Positions 49,350-60,998 of a stretch of DNA of 64,000 bases are shown here, piece after piece. Source of the DNA: Casuarius casuarius (lineage: Eukaryota; Chordata; Aves; Casuariiformes; Casuariidae); contig PTFA01000005.1 in the NCBI GenBank assembly GCA_003342895.1, positions 3,097,988 to 3,161,987 of the forward strand, in the 5' to 3' direction. Each line of letters opens with the position of its first letter. The first letter of the stretch is position 1. The position numbers were made by a program, and so were the translations under genes. The notes below the pieces were generated by a model. The model searched no databases. It was not told the DNA's origin and saw only the letters and a program-made list of their open reading frames with translations.

Positions 49350-52300
49350 AAAGACCCACACAGCCACTGAGACCTGCACATGTCAGCAATGATGAGCCAT
49401 TAGATTGTCTCAGCCCTATCCTATCCTGCAACTTTACCCTCAGGCTGTGGTTTCACAAAAAACTGCCAGAATAGGGGTGGGTCTGATTCCTCATTCCTCA
49501 TCCCCTCTNCCATCTCTGTGGTGCCAACCCCACCCTTGCACCTCCTCTTCCAGATTCACTGGGAACCAAGGGACACTAGATGGCTAACTTAGGTCGGGCA
49601 TGTAATCTTTGCTAGAGTAAATATGCTGCTCTATATTAAAGCAACTTCCCACACTAGATTTTAATGTTTTTGCTAATAGATGTTAGCACATTCAAATGAA
49701 AGCAAGGCTTTTGTGTCTTGTTTCTCTCTACTTTTTAAAGACAACTTTCTAGAGTAAGGGGGAAAAATAGCTTTCACACTTTTAAATGTTCATCCTTTGA
49801 GGCGCTGTCAGATGTCAAGATCCCANCTACTTTGGAGGACTCAGAGCCTATCTATTGCACTGGTGGAGTATTTTCTGCAGCTTCCATAGGCCTGGTCCCT
49901 CTGGCACAGAGCTGAGACAGCTGAAATGCACATCAAGGGGCCAGGACTGTGCTGCAAAAGAAATGTGCCCTGCAAGAAAGACACTTTCCTGCAGTGTCTA
50001 GGAAATTAGAAGAATGTTCGTATTCAAATGTGGGTGAGTGTAGGATTTTTGCTGCTGTTAAGAAATCCATATATTTGTGAGAATGAGAGGACTTTCCTGG
50101 GAAAATGTGGAAGGAAGAGGCTCCTGAATTTGGCTTGTGTTCAGTGGAAAAACATTTGCCTAGTGACACTCTTGAGAAAATTCCCTCTTCTCTAGTCTTC
50201 TGTCTATTTAACTTGGGAAAAGTCACATTTTCATAGCAAAATCCAGCTGGCGTGGGAGGAGATGGTTGTAAAGCAGGAAGCCCATCCAGTTTAGGAGCTT
50301 GAAAGTCAGAGGAATGACCCTGAACCAAACTCTGTGTTCAATGGGGAGCCAGTACAAAGAGTATCAATGACTGAAAAAATGAGGCTCACTTTAACTCGAA
50401 AGGACTAGACAGTAATCACAAGCACAGATGATCCAGCAGGTCTGCAGAAGTAGTCATTTCCAGCTGTTAACAAACAGCTGGGAGAGGAAACTTTTTAGCT
50501 TGGATACCCAGTCTAAGCAAGCCTTAGATGTGAACTGCATCACCTAGGTTTGTACTCATAAATATTGTATTCTAGCGGGCTACAGAGGACAAAAAACCCC
50601 ACTTTTCACTGCTTCAGTTACAGCCAGAAAGAGGGTTATGTGCAAATGCCAGTCCATACTTGGCAATTTCTAGTGTAATTCTAGTATAGCTGTAGAGGTA
50701 TCAATCCGCATTTGATGAATAACTAACGTTAAAGGGTCATATAAATTGTGTCTTTATGTTGATACTATATGCAAGTGTTTATGGTGATTCTAAACCGACA
50801 TTTATGTTAACATGAAACTCCTATATTGCTTAGTGTCTGAGGCAGGATATAAATAACTTCTTATAACATCATGTTTGGAAGAGAAAGGAGTTGCTCTATA
50901 GTTCAGAGGTTGCTTTGGGGCTATGACCAACACGTAGTCCTGTGATTCCAGAACAAGACATCTCTCATGCAAACCTGTTCTGCATGTTGAAAGATATAAA
51001 ATATTCTGCCATTTCCTTCCCCCACATCACCACTTGCTCATCTACTCAGGGCTTTGTGCGTAAATGGTTTATAACTGTTATAATTTGTCTGGGTTATGTG
51101 GTTAAAGTAGATGTTTTGCGGTTAAACCTGCCTGTGACAAACATCATAAGATTAGTCAAACAATACGAAAGAACTTATCATAAATGTGCTATATGTGCAT
51201 AAATGTGCTAACATATGCACATAAGAGATATTGTTTTAAAANCCCACAGAAGTGCAGGAAATTTGCACAAGCAATGATCCTGCCCATACAAAGCAGGAAG
51301 CTAGCTGTGCTAGGTCATACAGCATTCTGTACTGCAGGCAGGTTTTAATCTAACAATCCTGAAAATCCCCCTGACAAGCAGTAAATATCTCTTCTCAGGA
51401 AAAATGAAACTAGTCCAGTGCCCCAAAGCTTAATTAGTCAGATGAGCCACAGCTTTAATAAACCAAAGCAGAATATCATAGATTCTTCTTCAACACCAGA
51501 ACCATGGTCATCGCTACGACATTCACATCAATTATGCAGGATCCCTGGGAACTACACCAAGAAAAAATAATTATTTACTTGTCTTTGTGGATGTCATTAA
51601 CCAACTTGATTGAGACTGACCTAGAAAAGGTTAGCATACAGCTTTCTGTCTGTATCTCACAGAAAACCTGATTTCCAGAGGAGGCACTTTAAACACCATA
51701 AAATCCAATCACGCTTCATGGAAGAATGAGTACATCTGATGTAAATTGCAGTGTATAAAACACTTTCATGGCACGAGATTATCCCTAAGGTAATGGGAAC
51801 ATAGAGAAATCAAATAAAACCATTACAGAAACCCTAAGGAAAATATTAACATTTAAATTACCACAGATCCTAAAGGTGGAGCCTGTAAATATGCCTCAGC
51901 CAAGTTTAGGCTATTCAAATCGATGACTAAGCAGCAAAGGCACCCTTTCAGAGAGCTGTGGGACTCCAGAAGGCCGCCGACTGCTCTCTCAACAGATCAT
52001 CTTGCAGATAAACTTGGGTGCACACTGACGAATGTAAGGCAGTATGCTGGTCAGCATTTAGGTAAAAATCAAGTATGTTAAAGAGGGTTCGTACAAAGAA
52101 AAGGGGCAAATCTATAAATTCTCTCTCAATTTATCTCTAGCCATAGACAAGGCATTACCAGCCTAGTTTTAGGACAAAGTATTTCCATCAGACTATAATG
52201 TGACTGAGGCTCTTACATGTGAAAATTATGGAAAATCAAGAGAGGAGCTGAACAAATGGTGACTTGGACTGTTATAACTGATAGTCTGGAGCTTGTTTTC

Positions 52301-53090
52301 ACTCTTGTTTCATTACAAAACTTTGTGTAAGTAAGTTTTTATGTTTTCTGCAACTTTGTGTGTGACACATATGTTCTTCAGAGACATGAGCCAAGAAAAC
52401 TGTAGGCCTACTTTTAGGGTATTTGATACCTAACTTCACCTTATGACATTATATGATGCTAGGTTGATAGATCCATGCATGTTTGAATATGCTTTAGCAA
52501 GCTTTATGACAGTGTAAATTACCCTACACTGAAAGAATTTGTATTAAAAAGATACAGAATAACTGGAAAGAATAACAGATGGGAAATGTCAGTGGGGCCA
52601 TCTGCTCACCTCAGGTTAAAATATGTCTGCTGTACAGACCGCTGAGTCAGCGAGGGCAAGAAACTCTCGCTTCCCCCACTATCTGGTACAAACAGACAAA
52701 GAGGAAACCTGGCATTCCTGAACGAAGACGGAGGATATTCTGGGCAACCAGCTGAAAAAGCAGCATAAAACTGTACAGAAACCTTCCACGTGGACATCAC
52801 GGAAGCAAGGGATGTTATGGACTGAGTCACCCTCATCTACCTCTATAAAAAGCAAACACACTAGTGCCTAATTGGTGAGGGCATACCAAAGAAACAGCTG
52901 GACTATGGGTATGCAAACTCCTCGTTAAAAGGGGATGCCCACATCACGACGGAGACGAGTGGTACATACTCAGAGACTGGTGAGCAATTTTCTTTGGCCA
53001 TATGCCATGGGATGACTGACTATCTTTACAGTCCCAGGCTGTGTGGGTTTCATGTGGCGCAAGAGAGAGGAGGAGAGGGAGAAGGAGATT
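49350..53090. other. Intergenic, nothing firmly recognised
   Basis: 3.7 kb. The region 52600-52990 has LTR-like composition, with CTCTATAAAAAGC (TATA-like, plus) near 52840 after a G/C-mixed 200 bp, but I have no second copy to confirm it. The 131-aa frame at 49933-50328 (minus) shows no motif. Confidence 0.45.
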
Positions 53091-53371
53091 TACTGCATGA
53101 CTCCACAACTTATTTTAAAGATCTAAATTTACTACACAATTTACAACAGTACAAAGCAACAATTCTTATTAACAGAAACTTAGTTCAACTAGAATACTTC
53201 TTTTCCAATTCTAATTGATCTTACCCACTTGTTGCCTGAGCAGCCAACGTACACTCAATCCCAGGGCAGTAACTGTGGGAGGATGCCCTNGTCCCGAGGG
53301 GATCTGCAAGCTGGCAGACCTGCTGTCACCCCTGAAGAGCCCCAGATGGCCTCGGGGAAGGGGGGGCAACC

Positions 53372-53379
53372 TATTTATA
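53372..53379 (-). promoter_or_regulatory. TATA box of LTR H
   Basis: TATAAATA on the minus strand within GGGGTATAAATAGG. This is a consensus TATA box in the LTR orientation, downstream of the duplicated U3 segment. Confidence 0.7.
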
Positions 53380-53620
53380 CCCCTTAGGGGAAGGTGGAGG
53401 CAGAGTCGCGAGGCCAGTTGCAGTTCTCCTCTTGGCTGCTGCAGGGTTCAACTCTCCGTCGTCGTTGTAATGACGATTGCACCTACAGTCATGGGGTGGG
53501 GGTAGGGGCCAAACACACCCCAAAGGCAGGCTAGTTGCCTTGAGCACTCTTCAGCACTGAAGAAAGGAGTTTGAGTGACTGTGAATGACTGCTTTACTCT
53601 TGCAGTGGTGATCCAGTCCG

Positions 53621-53768
53621 CAATGATTAACACTGCCCCAGCCATGAGAGGACACTCTTGTTTCTCAGTGTCCTGGTGGAGATAGTCCTGACCACAACGA
53701 TTAGCACTGCCCCAGTGGCGAGAAGAGACTTTTATTTCTCAGCATCGTGGCGCTCAGGCAGGCCTGTC
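53621..53768 (-). repeat. 74-bp tandem duplication in LTR H U3
   Basis: CAATGATTAACACTGCCCCA at 53621 and CAACGATTAGCACTGCCCCA at 53695 start two similar units, each followed by a GAGA-rich stretch and TTTCTCAG. On the minus strand both lie upstream of the TATA box, as retroviral enhancers do. Confidence 0.8.
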
Positions 53769-54229
53769 TCAAAGTCTTGACATCCTCCCTTTTGGAGCTT
53801 TAGTCCATATGGGCTCGCCATAAAACACAGGAATGNAGATCGCTTGTGACTGGCATCAAATATGTGTGTGTGGGAAAGCTGGGTGCATCCCCCCACACCA
53901 TATAATAGTGTAATATCAATGCACTTATAATTAAGCTTTTCGATAGANGGATGATTGAGTTATATAATATGTTGTGGTGGTCTGTGTACTCAATGGAAGG
54001 ATTCAAAAGAATTGTAACAGTTCAAAGTGAGAGATGGGAATGGCTTTCCTACAGTGAGTCCAGCTAGAACTTGTTTGACCATGGAATAGACAAACGAAGC
54101 TATCAATTTATTTATATAAATTATATTAGTGATCGATTATACATAAAAAAGAAGGCATCTTGAAACCCTAATTCTGCAAATGAACTCAAAACTTTTATTT
54201 GGAACTTATGCAGGCATTTGCAACAGAAA

Positions 54230-54830
54230 TACTCAGGTTGTTCTGACTGAAGTGGGAAAGAAAATGTGCTTGCGTCTGTGAAAACATCAGAAGAACCATT
54301 ATAACAAGGAATAAAGTAATGGCTTGTGTTGTTACCAAGTAACTGTCAGCAGCTCACCTAAATCACAGCACAATCTATGCATGGTTTCATTCAATAGCCA
54401 GATAGCAAAAAAATGAAGCTGTAAGATAAGATGACAATAAGATAAATGAACTGTCTGGGAACCAGAAAATACCTAGATAGGGAAAACAAAAGGACAGCAT
54501 GTGACTCAGCAATGTTGCCTAAGACTCACAAGCAGTGAAACACAATACTGTGACAAAAGATCACAGTAACTCTCAACACCTAAAGGCTATATAAGGCACA
54601 TCCAAAGGCACTGAGGCAGTTTGCTTTCACCAGTGAAGAGGATCCTGGGATGTGTAGAGAGGATTCAGCATCCCTCGTCCTACATGCCATGCACAAGTAA
54701 TCCTGGCCAGACTACTTGGACACACACATGGAGATACTTTTGACGGTGAGAATGTTCATGAGCAGAGTCAGTTTATTTCTTAAGATAAAAAAAAATCACT
54801 TTCCCCATCTTATACGGTCTGGTAGTGATT
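54230..54830 (+). mobile_element. LTR family A, copy 2
   Basis: Collinear with copy 3 (54995-55620). Shared are GACAAAAGATCACA-T-ACT, AAGGCACATC, CAAGTAATCCTGGCCAGAC and the AAAAATCAC-T-CCC end. It retains a TATA-like GGCTATATAAGGCAC at about 54586-54600 which is lost in copy 3. Plus orientation. Confidence 0.7.
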
Positions 54831-54994
54831 TTTTGTTCCATTAACTGCTACCTTAGTTGGCAGAGAATCCGAGGTGGGTTAGTTAATGGAAAGCTTTCTG
54901 CAATTACCACTTCACTGTAAAAGGAAACCAGTTGGATCCATTCATTGAAAAAGAAAAAAGGTATGAGCCACTCACAATGACTGTCAATTTAGAT

Positions 54995-55620
54995 AGAGAA
55001 AAAAAGCCAATTTTGATATGGTGGTTGGACCTATTGGTGTAGAGATTTGTAATAGAAGCATTAAGGTTGGTATGAATGTAAATGTACATGTGTGTCTGAA
55101 AGCACCCACAGAAACAAGCATTAAAAGACTGAGCTGTGTTGATGGCACAGAGACCAGAAAGTCACGAAAATCCTAGCCCATCAATGGGCAGACCATGAAA
55201 ACTAAGGGCAAACTGAAGGCAGGAGAACAGCAGGAAGATAAAGAACAGGACTGGAGCCATAATATGTCCAGAGAAGGAGATAAAAAGAGGAGTAAATCAG
55301 CAAAGTTAACTCAGGAACAAGTGGGACAAGATGGAAAGACAAAAGATCACAATGACTGTCAACTCCTGAAGTACCCCGAAGTGTGAAAGGCACATCAAAA
55401 AAAAATAGCTTATTTTCCCCAATCAAGAGGAATCCAGGAGACATGAGGAGCACTCAATAGGTAGTATCCCCTGTCCTTCTGGACATACACAAGTAATCCT
55501 GGCCAGACCTGCTAGACAAGCCTTAGTGTTTGGGAGTATGAGGGTATAAGAGAATGCGTATGAGTGAAATTGGTATTGTTTAAAACAAAAATCACCTACC
55601 CTTTCTCATTTTGTTATATT
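54995..55620 (+). mobile_element. LTR family A, copy 3
   Basis: Starts near TGTAGAGATTTGTAATAGAAG, shared with copy 1 at 24 kb, and ends with CAAAAATCACCTACCCTTTC. It lies about 165 bp downstream of copy 2 in the same orientation, as two LTRs of one provirus would after near-complete internal deletion. They are too diverged to be sure. Confidence 0.7.
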
Positions 55621-56823
55621 AGTAGCAACATAGTCTGAAGGGTGGCTTATTTGGATAAGGAAAATGATAGGTCCTGGCAGACAAGCTGCTTTGTAGGCAC
55701 TGGCTGATGATAAATACATTTAAAATTAAAAAAAAAGAAAATAATAGAAGTTACGTGCTGGAGTACCCATCCTTTATCTGGAAGATAATTCAAGAACAGA
55801 GGCCTAGGACCTGGAGTGATAAAGTGGGACCAGACAGTACAGCCTTGACTGACACTGAGACAAGTTTTGATAAATATAGTACTTTACAGAAAACAAGTGA
55901 AAACAAGCAAATAGCATCTGCTTAAAAATTCTATAGCACACCATCCAAAAGCACATGTACCATTAGAGGAAAAGAGCAGATGATTACTCTCAGAGATAGA
56001 ACAGTTAAATAAGAAGTGCAACAACATATTAATTGCATGCTGCAGGTACTGAAGCAGAGGATACAAAATCAGATTATGGACCTGAAAGTGCATTTAACTC
56101 CTATTGCACAGAAGGTAACTGAATTGTAAGAAGCAGGTGGCAAGTCTGCAAGTTGTGGTTGAAAAGCTGACCCTAGAAACCCAAGATGATGGTAATGCAA
56201 CAGGAAAAGCAAAATGATTTTTTGTTAAATGAATTATATATTGTGTCTGAACATAGCAAAACACAATAAGCTATAAGCGGTGTGATACCTTACATCAGTT
56301 TCACCAAATCAAATGAGTCACTGGCCAGACACTGGTCTCTTGAGAGGAAGTGGTAGTTTCTTGACAGTTGATTCTTTTCTTTCTTATCTCTCTTAAGGGA
56401 TTACTGTCTTTTAGGTTAATGCTTTGCCCTCTANGCATTAACTCCCTTTTGCTTCCTCACACATGGCTACTACATAATTAGTCTTATCTGGCAAGACCAT
56501 TCCATCCTACTTTCACATCAACTCATCCTAGCTTCATACCAAGATTTTCACATCAAAGCAGTTTCATTTTAACAAGCTAATGACTGTTTTGCACCACCAA
56601 ACATCCCAGAAAAAGTGATAGCAAATTATAAAATCTTACATCCTTTCTGATGCTGGGAACACTGAGAAGATATAGCATTGGACAGATCTCTGATCAGGGC
56701 ATGGCATGCTGTACAGATGTCATCTGTGCTGAGATTCACCATCTCTTCATTCACCTGCACTCTTATAGAGCATTGGTCACAATACAGATTCATCAGTCAC
56801 TCGTAGTGATCAGGTCTGGATTG
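55621..56823. other. Intergenic, nothing recognised
   Basis: 1.2 kb of AT-rich spacer between LTR A copy 3 and CR1 copy 2. No open frame with protein character. Confidence 0.5.
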
Positions 56824-57303
56824 TGGAATCACAGAATCATGGAACGGTTGAGGCGGGAAGGCACCTCTGGAGATCATCTAGTCCAACCGCCTTGCTCAAG
56901 CAGGATCACCTCCAGCACGTTGCCCAGGTCCATGTCCACTCAGATTTCAAACATCTCCAGAGAAGGAGACTCCACAACCTCTCTGGGCAACCTGTTCCAG
57001 TGCTCTGTGGCCCTCACAGTAAAAAGTCTTTCCTCATGTTCATATGGAACTTCCTATGTTTCAGTTTGTGCCTGTTGCCTCTCATCCTATCGCTGGGCGC
57101 CACTGAAAAGAGTCCAGCCTCGTCCTCTTTACACTCTCCTTTCACATACTTATACACATTGATAAGATCCCCCCTCAGTCTTCTCCAGGCTGAAGAGGCC
57201 CAGCTCTCTCGGCCCTTCCTCATGTGAGAGATGCTCCAGTCCCTTAATCATCTTAATAGCCCTTCACTGGACTCGCTCCAGTAGCTCTCTTGTACTGGGG
57301 AGC

Positions 57304-58245
57304 TCAGAACTGGACACAGTACTCCAGATGAGGCCTCACCAGTGCTGAGTAGAGGGGAAGGATCACCTCCCTCAACCTACTGGCAATGCTTTTCCTAATG
57401 CACCCCAGGATACCATTGGCCTTCTTGGCCACAAGGGCACATTGATGGCTCATGGTCAACTTGTTGTCCACCAGGACTCCCAGGTCCTTCCCTGCAGAGC
57501 TGCTTTCCAGCAGGTCAGCTCCCAGCCTGTACTGGTGTGTGGGGTTATTCCTCCCTAGCTGCAGAACCCTGCACTTCCCTTCATTAACTTCATGAGGTTT
57601 CTCTCTGCCCATCTCTCCAGCCTGTCAAGGTCCTTCTGAATGGCAGCACAGCCCTCTGGGGTATCAGCCACTCCTCCCAGCTTTGCATCATCAGCAGGCT
57701 TGCTGAGGGTGCACTCTGTCCCTTCATCCAGGTCATCAATGGAAAAGTTGAACAGGATTGGACCCAATATCAACCCCTGGTGTACACTGCTAGCTACAAG
57801 CCTCCAGCTAGACTTTGCGCCACTCATCACAACCCTCTGAGCTCTGCCATTCAGTCAGTTTTCAATCTACCTCACTGCCTGCTCATCTAGCCCATACTTT
57901 ATCAACTTTCCTATGAGGTTGTTATAGGGGACAGTGTCAAAAGCCTTAGTGAAGTCAAGGTAGACAACATCCACTGCTCTCCCCTCATCTACTCAGTCAT
58001 CCCATCACAGAAGGCTATCAGGTTGGTTAAGAATGATTTCCTCTTGCGAATTTATGCTGACTATTCCTCACTACTTTCTTATCCTTTATATACTTGGAAA
58101 TGGTATCCAGGATTAGCTGCTTCAACACTTTTCCAGGGATCAATGTGGGGCTGACCGGCGTGTACTTTCCTGGGTCCGCCTTCTTGCCTTTTTTGAAGAC
58201 TGGAGTGACATTCACTTCCTTCCAGTCCTCTGGCACCTCTCCCAA
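57304..58245 (-). pseudogene. CR1 ORF2 remnant: reverse transcriptase (copy 2)
   Basis: Segments in different frames read in order: PEDWKEVNVTPVFKKGKKAD (RT motif 2/A region, 58027-58245), then [20 protein letters not shown] and [16 protein letters not shown] (motifs B-C, 57555-57830), then [19 protein letters not shown] with the thumb, ending [10 protein letters not shown] (57304-57612). The catalytic box reads ADD, where active CR1 has FADD. Frameshifts make it inactive. Confidence 0.92.
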
Positions 58246-58248
58246 TCA

Positions 58249-59342
58249 TTATGACCCTTCAAAGATGATTGAGAGTGGCCTTGCAATGACAGCCAGCTCC
58301 CTCAGCAGTCCTGGGTGTATCCCATCAGGGCCCATGGACTTGTGGGTGTCTGGTTTGCTTAAGTGACCCCTGACCTCATCCTTCTCCACCAAGGGAAAGT
58401 CTTCCTTTCTCCAGACTTTCTCCCTGGTCTCCAGGGTCTGGGATTTCTGACGGCTGGTCTTAGCAGTAAAGACTGAGGCAAAGAAGGCATTCAGTGTCTC
58501 TGCCCTTTCTGTGTCCTTNGTCACCAGGGCCCCTGACACATTCAGTAGTGGGCCCACATTTCCCCTAGTCTTCCTTTTATTATCGATGTATTTAAAGAAG
58601 AGCTTCTTGCTGTCCTCAACATCCCTCACCAGATTAAATTCCAAATGGGCCTTGGTCTTCCTAGCCCTAACCTTGCATACTCGGACAATGTCCCTATATT
58701 CTCCCAGGTTACTTGTCTCTGCTTCCACCTTCTGTATACNTCCTCCTTATGTCTGAGTTTTGCCAGGAGCTCCTTGTTCATCCATGCAGGTCTCCTGCCT
58801 TCTTTGCTTGACTTCTTGCTCATTGAGATGGACCATTCTTGAGCTTGGAGAAGGTGATCCTTGAATATCAACCAGCTTTCTTGGACCCTTCTTCCTTCTA
58901 GGGCCCTATCCCATAGGATTCTTCCAAGTAGGTCCCTGAAGAGGCCAAAGTCTGCTCTCCTGAGGTCTCGAGTTGTGATTCTGCTTTTAGCCCTGCTCTC
59001 TCCTCTCGGCATCCTGAACTCCACCATCTCATGGTCACTGCAGCCAAAGTTGCCCCCAATCTTCACATTTCCAACCAGCCCTTCCTTGTTCATAAGCACA
59101 AGGTCCAGCAGAGCACCTCTCCTTGTTGGCTCCTCCATCACCTGTATCAGGAAGTTGTTGTCGATGCTCTCTGGGAACATCCCAGATTGCTTGTGCCTTG
59201 CTGTGTTGCCACTCCAGAAGATATTGGGGTGATTTAAGTCCCCCATGAGGACCAGGGCCTGTGATTGTAAGGTTACTTCCAGCTGTCTGTAGAAGGCCTC
59301 ATCTACTTCTTCCCGATCAGGTGGCCTGTAACAAACACTCAC
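58249..59342 (-). pseudogene. CR1 ORF2 remnant: endonuclease C-terminus and linker (copy 2)
   Basis: The first open segment (58626-59342) starts within the apurinic/apyrimidinic-type endonuclease at SVCYRPPD. It has LMGDLNHPNIFW (the GDxN catalytic motif) and CSDHEMVEF (the SDH motif), then a basic linker with MNKELLAKLRHKE. The second (58249-58728), in another frame, continues through VRDVEDSKKLFFKYI and SMGPDGIHPGLLRELA, the start of the RT. The first ~150 residues of the nuclease are absent and the frame is shifted at least once. Confidence 0.92.
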
Positions 59343-60115
59343 AAAATTTAGCTTTGAAGAGTGGACTTAGCTTTGAAGAGTCCCTATACACCCTAGTATC
59401 TTTATCACATTACTAAACCTACAGTTCCTGGGATTGATACATACAATTGGTGATAAAAGTCATGTAATATTTCAAGTGGACAAAACAATACAGTACACAT
59501 ATACTTATGATTAAATAGACATTGATTAAATACATAGTGATTAACTACATGTTGATTAAACGCACATCTGTTAGGGTTAAATAGAGGTCACATGGTATTC
59601 ATGATACAGAAGCATACACCTGGATTAGTCATTATGTGAATCACTAACTTCTTGTATAGTAGTATTTTGGGCTGACCACTACAAATGACATATGCAAAAA
59701 TTCTATATATTAGCAAAAGATTCTCTACAATCGCAACTATCAGTAGACAAAAGTTTAAAACTATGTTTCACATGGGAATTCTCCCATGTGGCATCTATCC
59801 TCAGCCTGTACTAGGGCACAGGCCTATGCTAGCCAAGTGGGCTATGATAAGGCTTTAGCAGATTTGGAGCTATTTTGGCTGTGCTTATAGCTCAAGTATA
59901 GATGATGTTCTAGTTACAGGAGGTTCAAAGTAAGAAACATGAAAAAGAACTAGCAGGATGTTAGAAGTGATCAAACAGAGCAAACTCAAAATCATCTGAA
60001 GTAAAGTCATGTTAGTGCAGACTAGCATCAGATGCTTGGAAATTTAATTGTAACATCAGGAATGTCAAACAGAGAAAAGAAAACTAAAAACTTTGTCTGA
60101 AATGCCAACCCCTAT
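59343..60115. other. Unassigned spacer
   Basis: AT-rich. It includes a degenerate ~17-bp tandem run of GATTAAATACATAGT-like units at about 59510-59572. It may belong to the 5' part of the retroviral remnant that follows, but I see no coding match. Confidence 0.4.
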
Positions 60116-60329
60116 AAGGGGTTGCTAGGAATGGTATTGGGAGAATTGCACCAGCAACTTACACCAGCATACTTTTAAATATGGAGAAATAGCACATCTA
60201 ACACAGTTGCTAGAGAAGGAAAAAGAGTGGGAATGGGATCCAGAGCAGGAAGAGGCCCTAAGACAATTAAAATTGGCAACTTTTCAGGCTCCAAGGGTAA
60301 AAATGCCAGATTTGAGACATCCTTTTTAG
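60116..60329 (+). pseudogene. Endogenous retrovirus pol remnant: RT thumb/connection
   Basis: Two adjacent frames, with a shift near 60174, give a short LLGMV...LTPAYF piece and then AHLTQLLEKEKEWEWDPEQ. This is followed by an AL-RQLK-AP stretch and PDLRHPF, then a TAG at 60327-60329. The order (LTxLL, a W-x-W segment, D/G-P-E/D-Q, QLK, AP, PDL..PF) is that of retroviral RT around the thumb and connection, closest to gammaretrovirus-like (class I) pol. It is broken by a frameshift and a stop. Confidence 0.75.
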
Positions 60330-60779
60330 CCACCATGCCAGCAGCACCGTCAAAAGTCTTGTCACAAAAATATCAAAAAGGCAAGCTGATCCCAGCTACA
60401 AATCCAGAAAACATTCAGCGCTAGATTCAGATGATTCAGCCCATGTTTGGGAATGTTTGGCAGCTGTTTGGACAGAATGAAAATTTGAAGTATGTATGGA
60501 CAGAGCCCTAAAATACCCTTTAAGGTATAGATCATCAGGATCATTGGCAAGAAATAGGTTTTAGGGCTTGTATTGCCTGAACCATCAAATATCTCTGAAA
60601 TTTTAAACAAACCTGATCTCTTGGCCCACTGCTGCATCCACACTACAATGGGCTTCAAGCAGAGCTAATCAGACCAAACGCAACCATCAGTAATACGTTT
60701 CATCTTAACGATAAGATGAAACTGAAATAGGTAGCACAGCAGAATATCAGTGATCTATGTATCAGTGATCTGTGTAGAT

Positions 60780-60998
60780 ACCCGATTCTGAGGCAAGGGT
60801 GCCTGCACAGCTAGTCATCATTTTTTGTTGTTTTGTTTCAGTCTTACGTACACAGTCTAAAGATGGTTCCAGATACAGTATCAGTTACAGGCATCTTCAA
60901 TAGATTCTATACATGGTCAAGTTACATGCCCCTTACACAATGTTTGAACCACAGACAGTTCCTGTTTTTCTTTAATATTGTGCTACAAAGTGTGCAGT
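60780..60998. mobile_element. Repeat family E, copy 2, left half
   Basis: Matches 20835-21060: the CGATTCTGA... CACAGCTAGT start, then GTCTAAAGATGGTTCC, ACAGACAGTTCCTG and TGTGCAGTTTT. The match stops abruptly near 60998 and resumes at about 62085, so this copy was split by an insertion. Confidence 0.7.

Larger units (their letters stand above)
53094..53782 (-). mobile_element. ERV LTR (family H), probably a 3' LTR
   Basis: Minus-strand LTR. It starts TGTCAAGACTTTG at 53782 and is preceded immediately (53783 upward) by the purine run AAAAGGGAGGA, which fits the polypurine tract that primes plus-strand synthesis next to a 3' LTR. Inside are a 74-bp tandem duplication in U3, a strong TATA box GGTATAAATAGG (TATAAATA at 53379-53372), a GC-rich leader, an AT-rich region and a TTGTGGAGTCATGCA end near 53094. 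At about 690 bp it is the best preserved LTR in the window. Internal viral sequence to its right is cut short within about 120 bp. Confidence 0.75.
56824..59342 (-). mobile_element. CR1 LINE copy 2, 5'-truncated (~2.5 kb)
   Basis: Minus-strand CR1 covering the C-terminal part of the endonuclease domain, the linker, reverse transcriptase and the 3' UTR. The 3' end is at the low-coordinate side, where the minus strand finishes CCATGATTCTGTGATTCC (octamer-type repeats). It is younger than copy 1: several 70-240-codon open segments remain. A degenerate 15-bp tandem duplication (TTAGCTTTGAAGAGT at 59348 and 59367) lies just outside the truncated 5' end. Confidence 0.96.

Noticed and set aside
49933..50328. 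131-codon minus-strand frame
   Set aside because: No recognisable domain, no splice context and no second line of evidence; it is plausible as a chance frame.
52600..52990. LTR with TATA-like CTCTATAAAAAGC
   Set aside because: A promoter-like box alone is not enough; no second copy, ends or polyadenylation signal in the right place could be shown.
56650..57227. 134- and 170-codon plus-strand frames
   Set aside because: They are antisense to the CR1 3' UTR and RT end.
58861..59237. 123-codon plus-strand frame
   Set aside because: It is antisense to the CR1 endonuclease/linker region.
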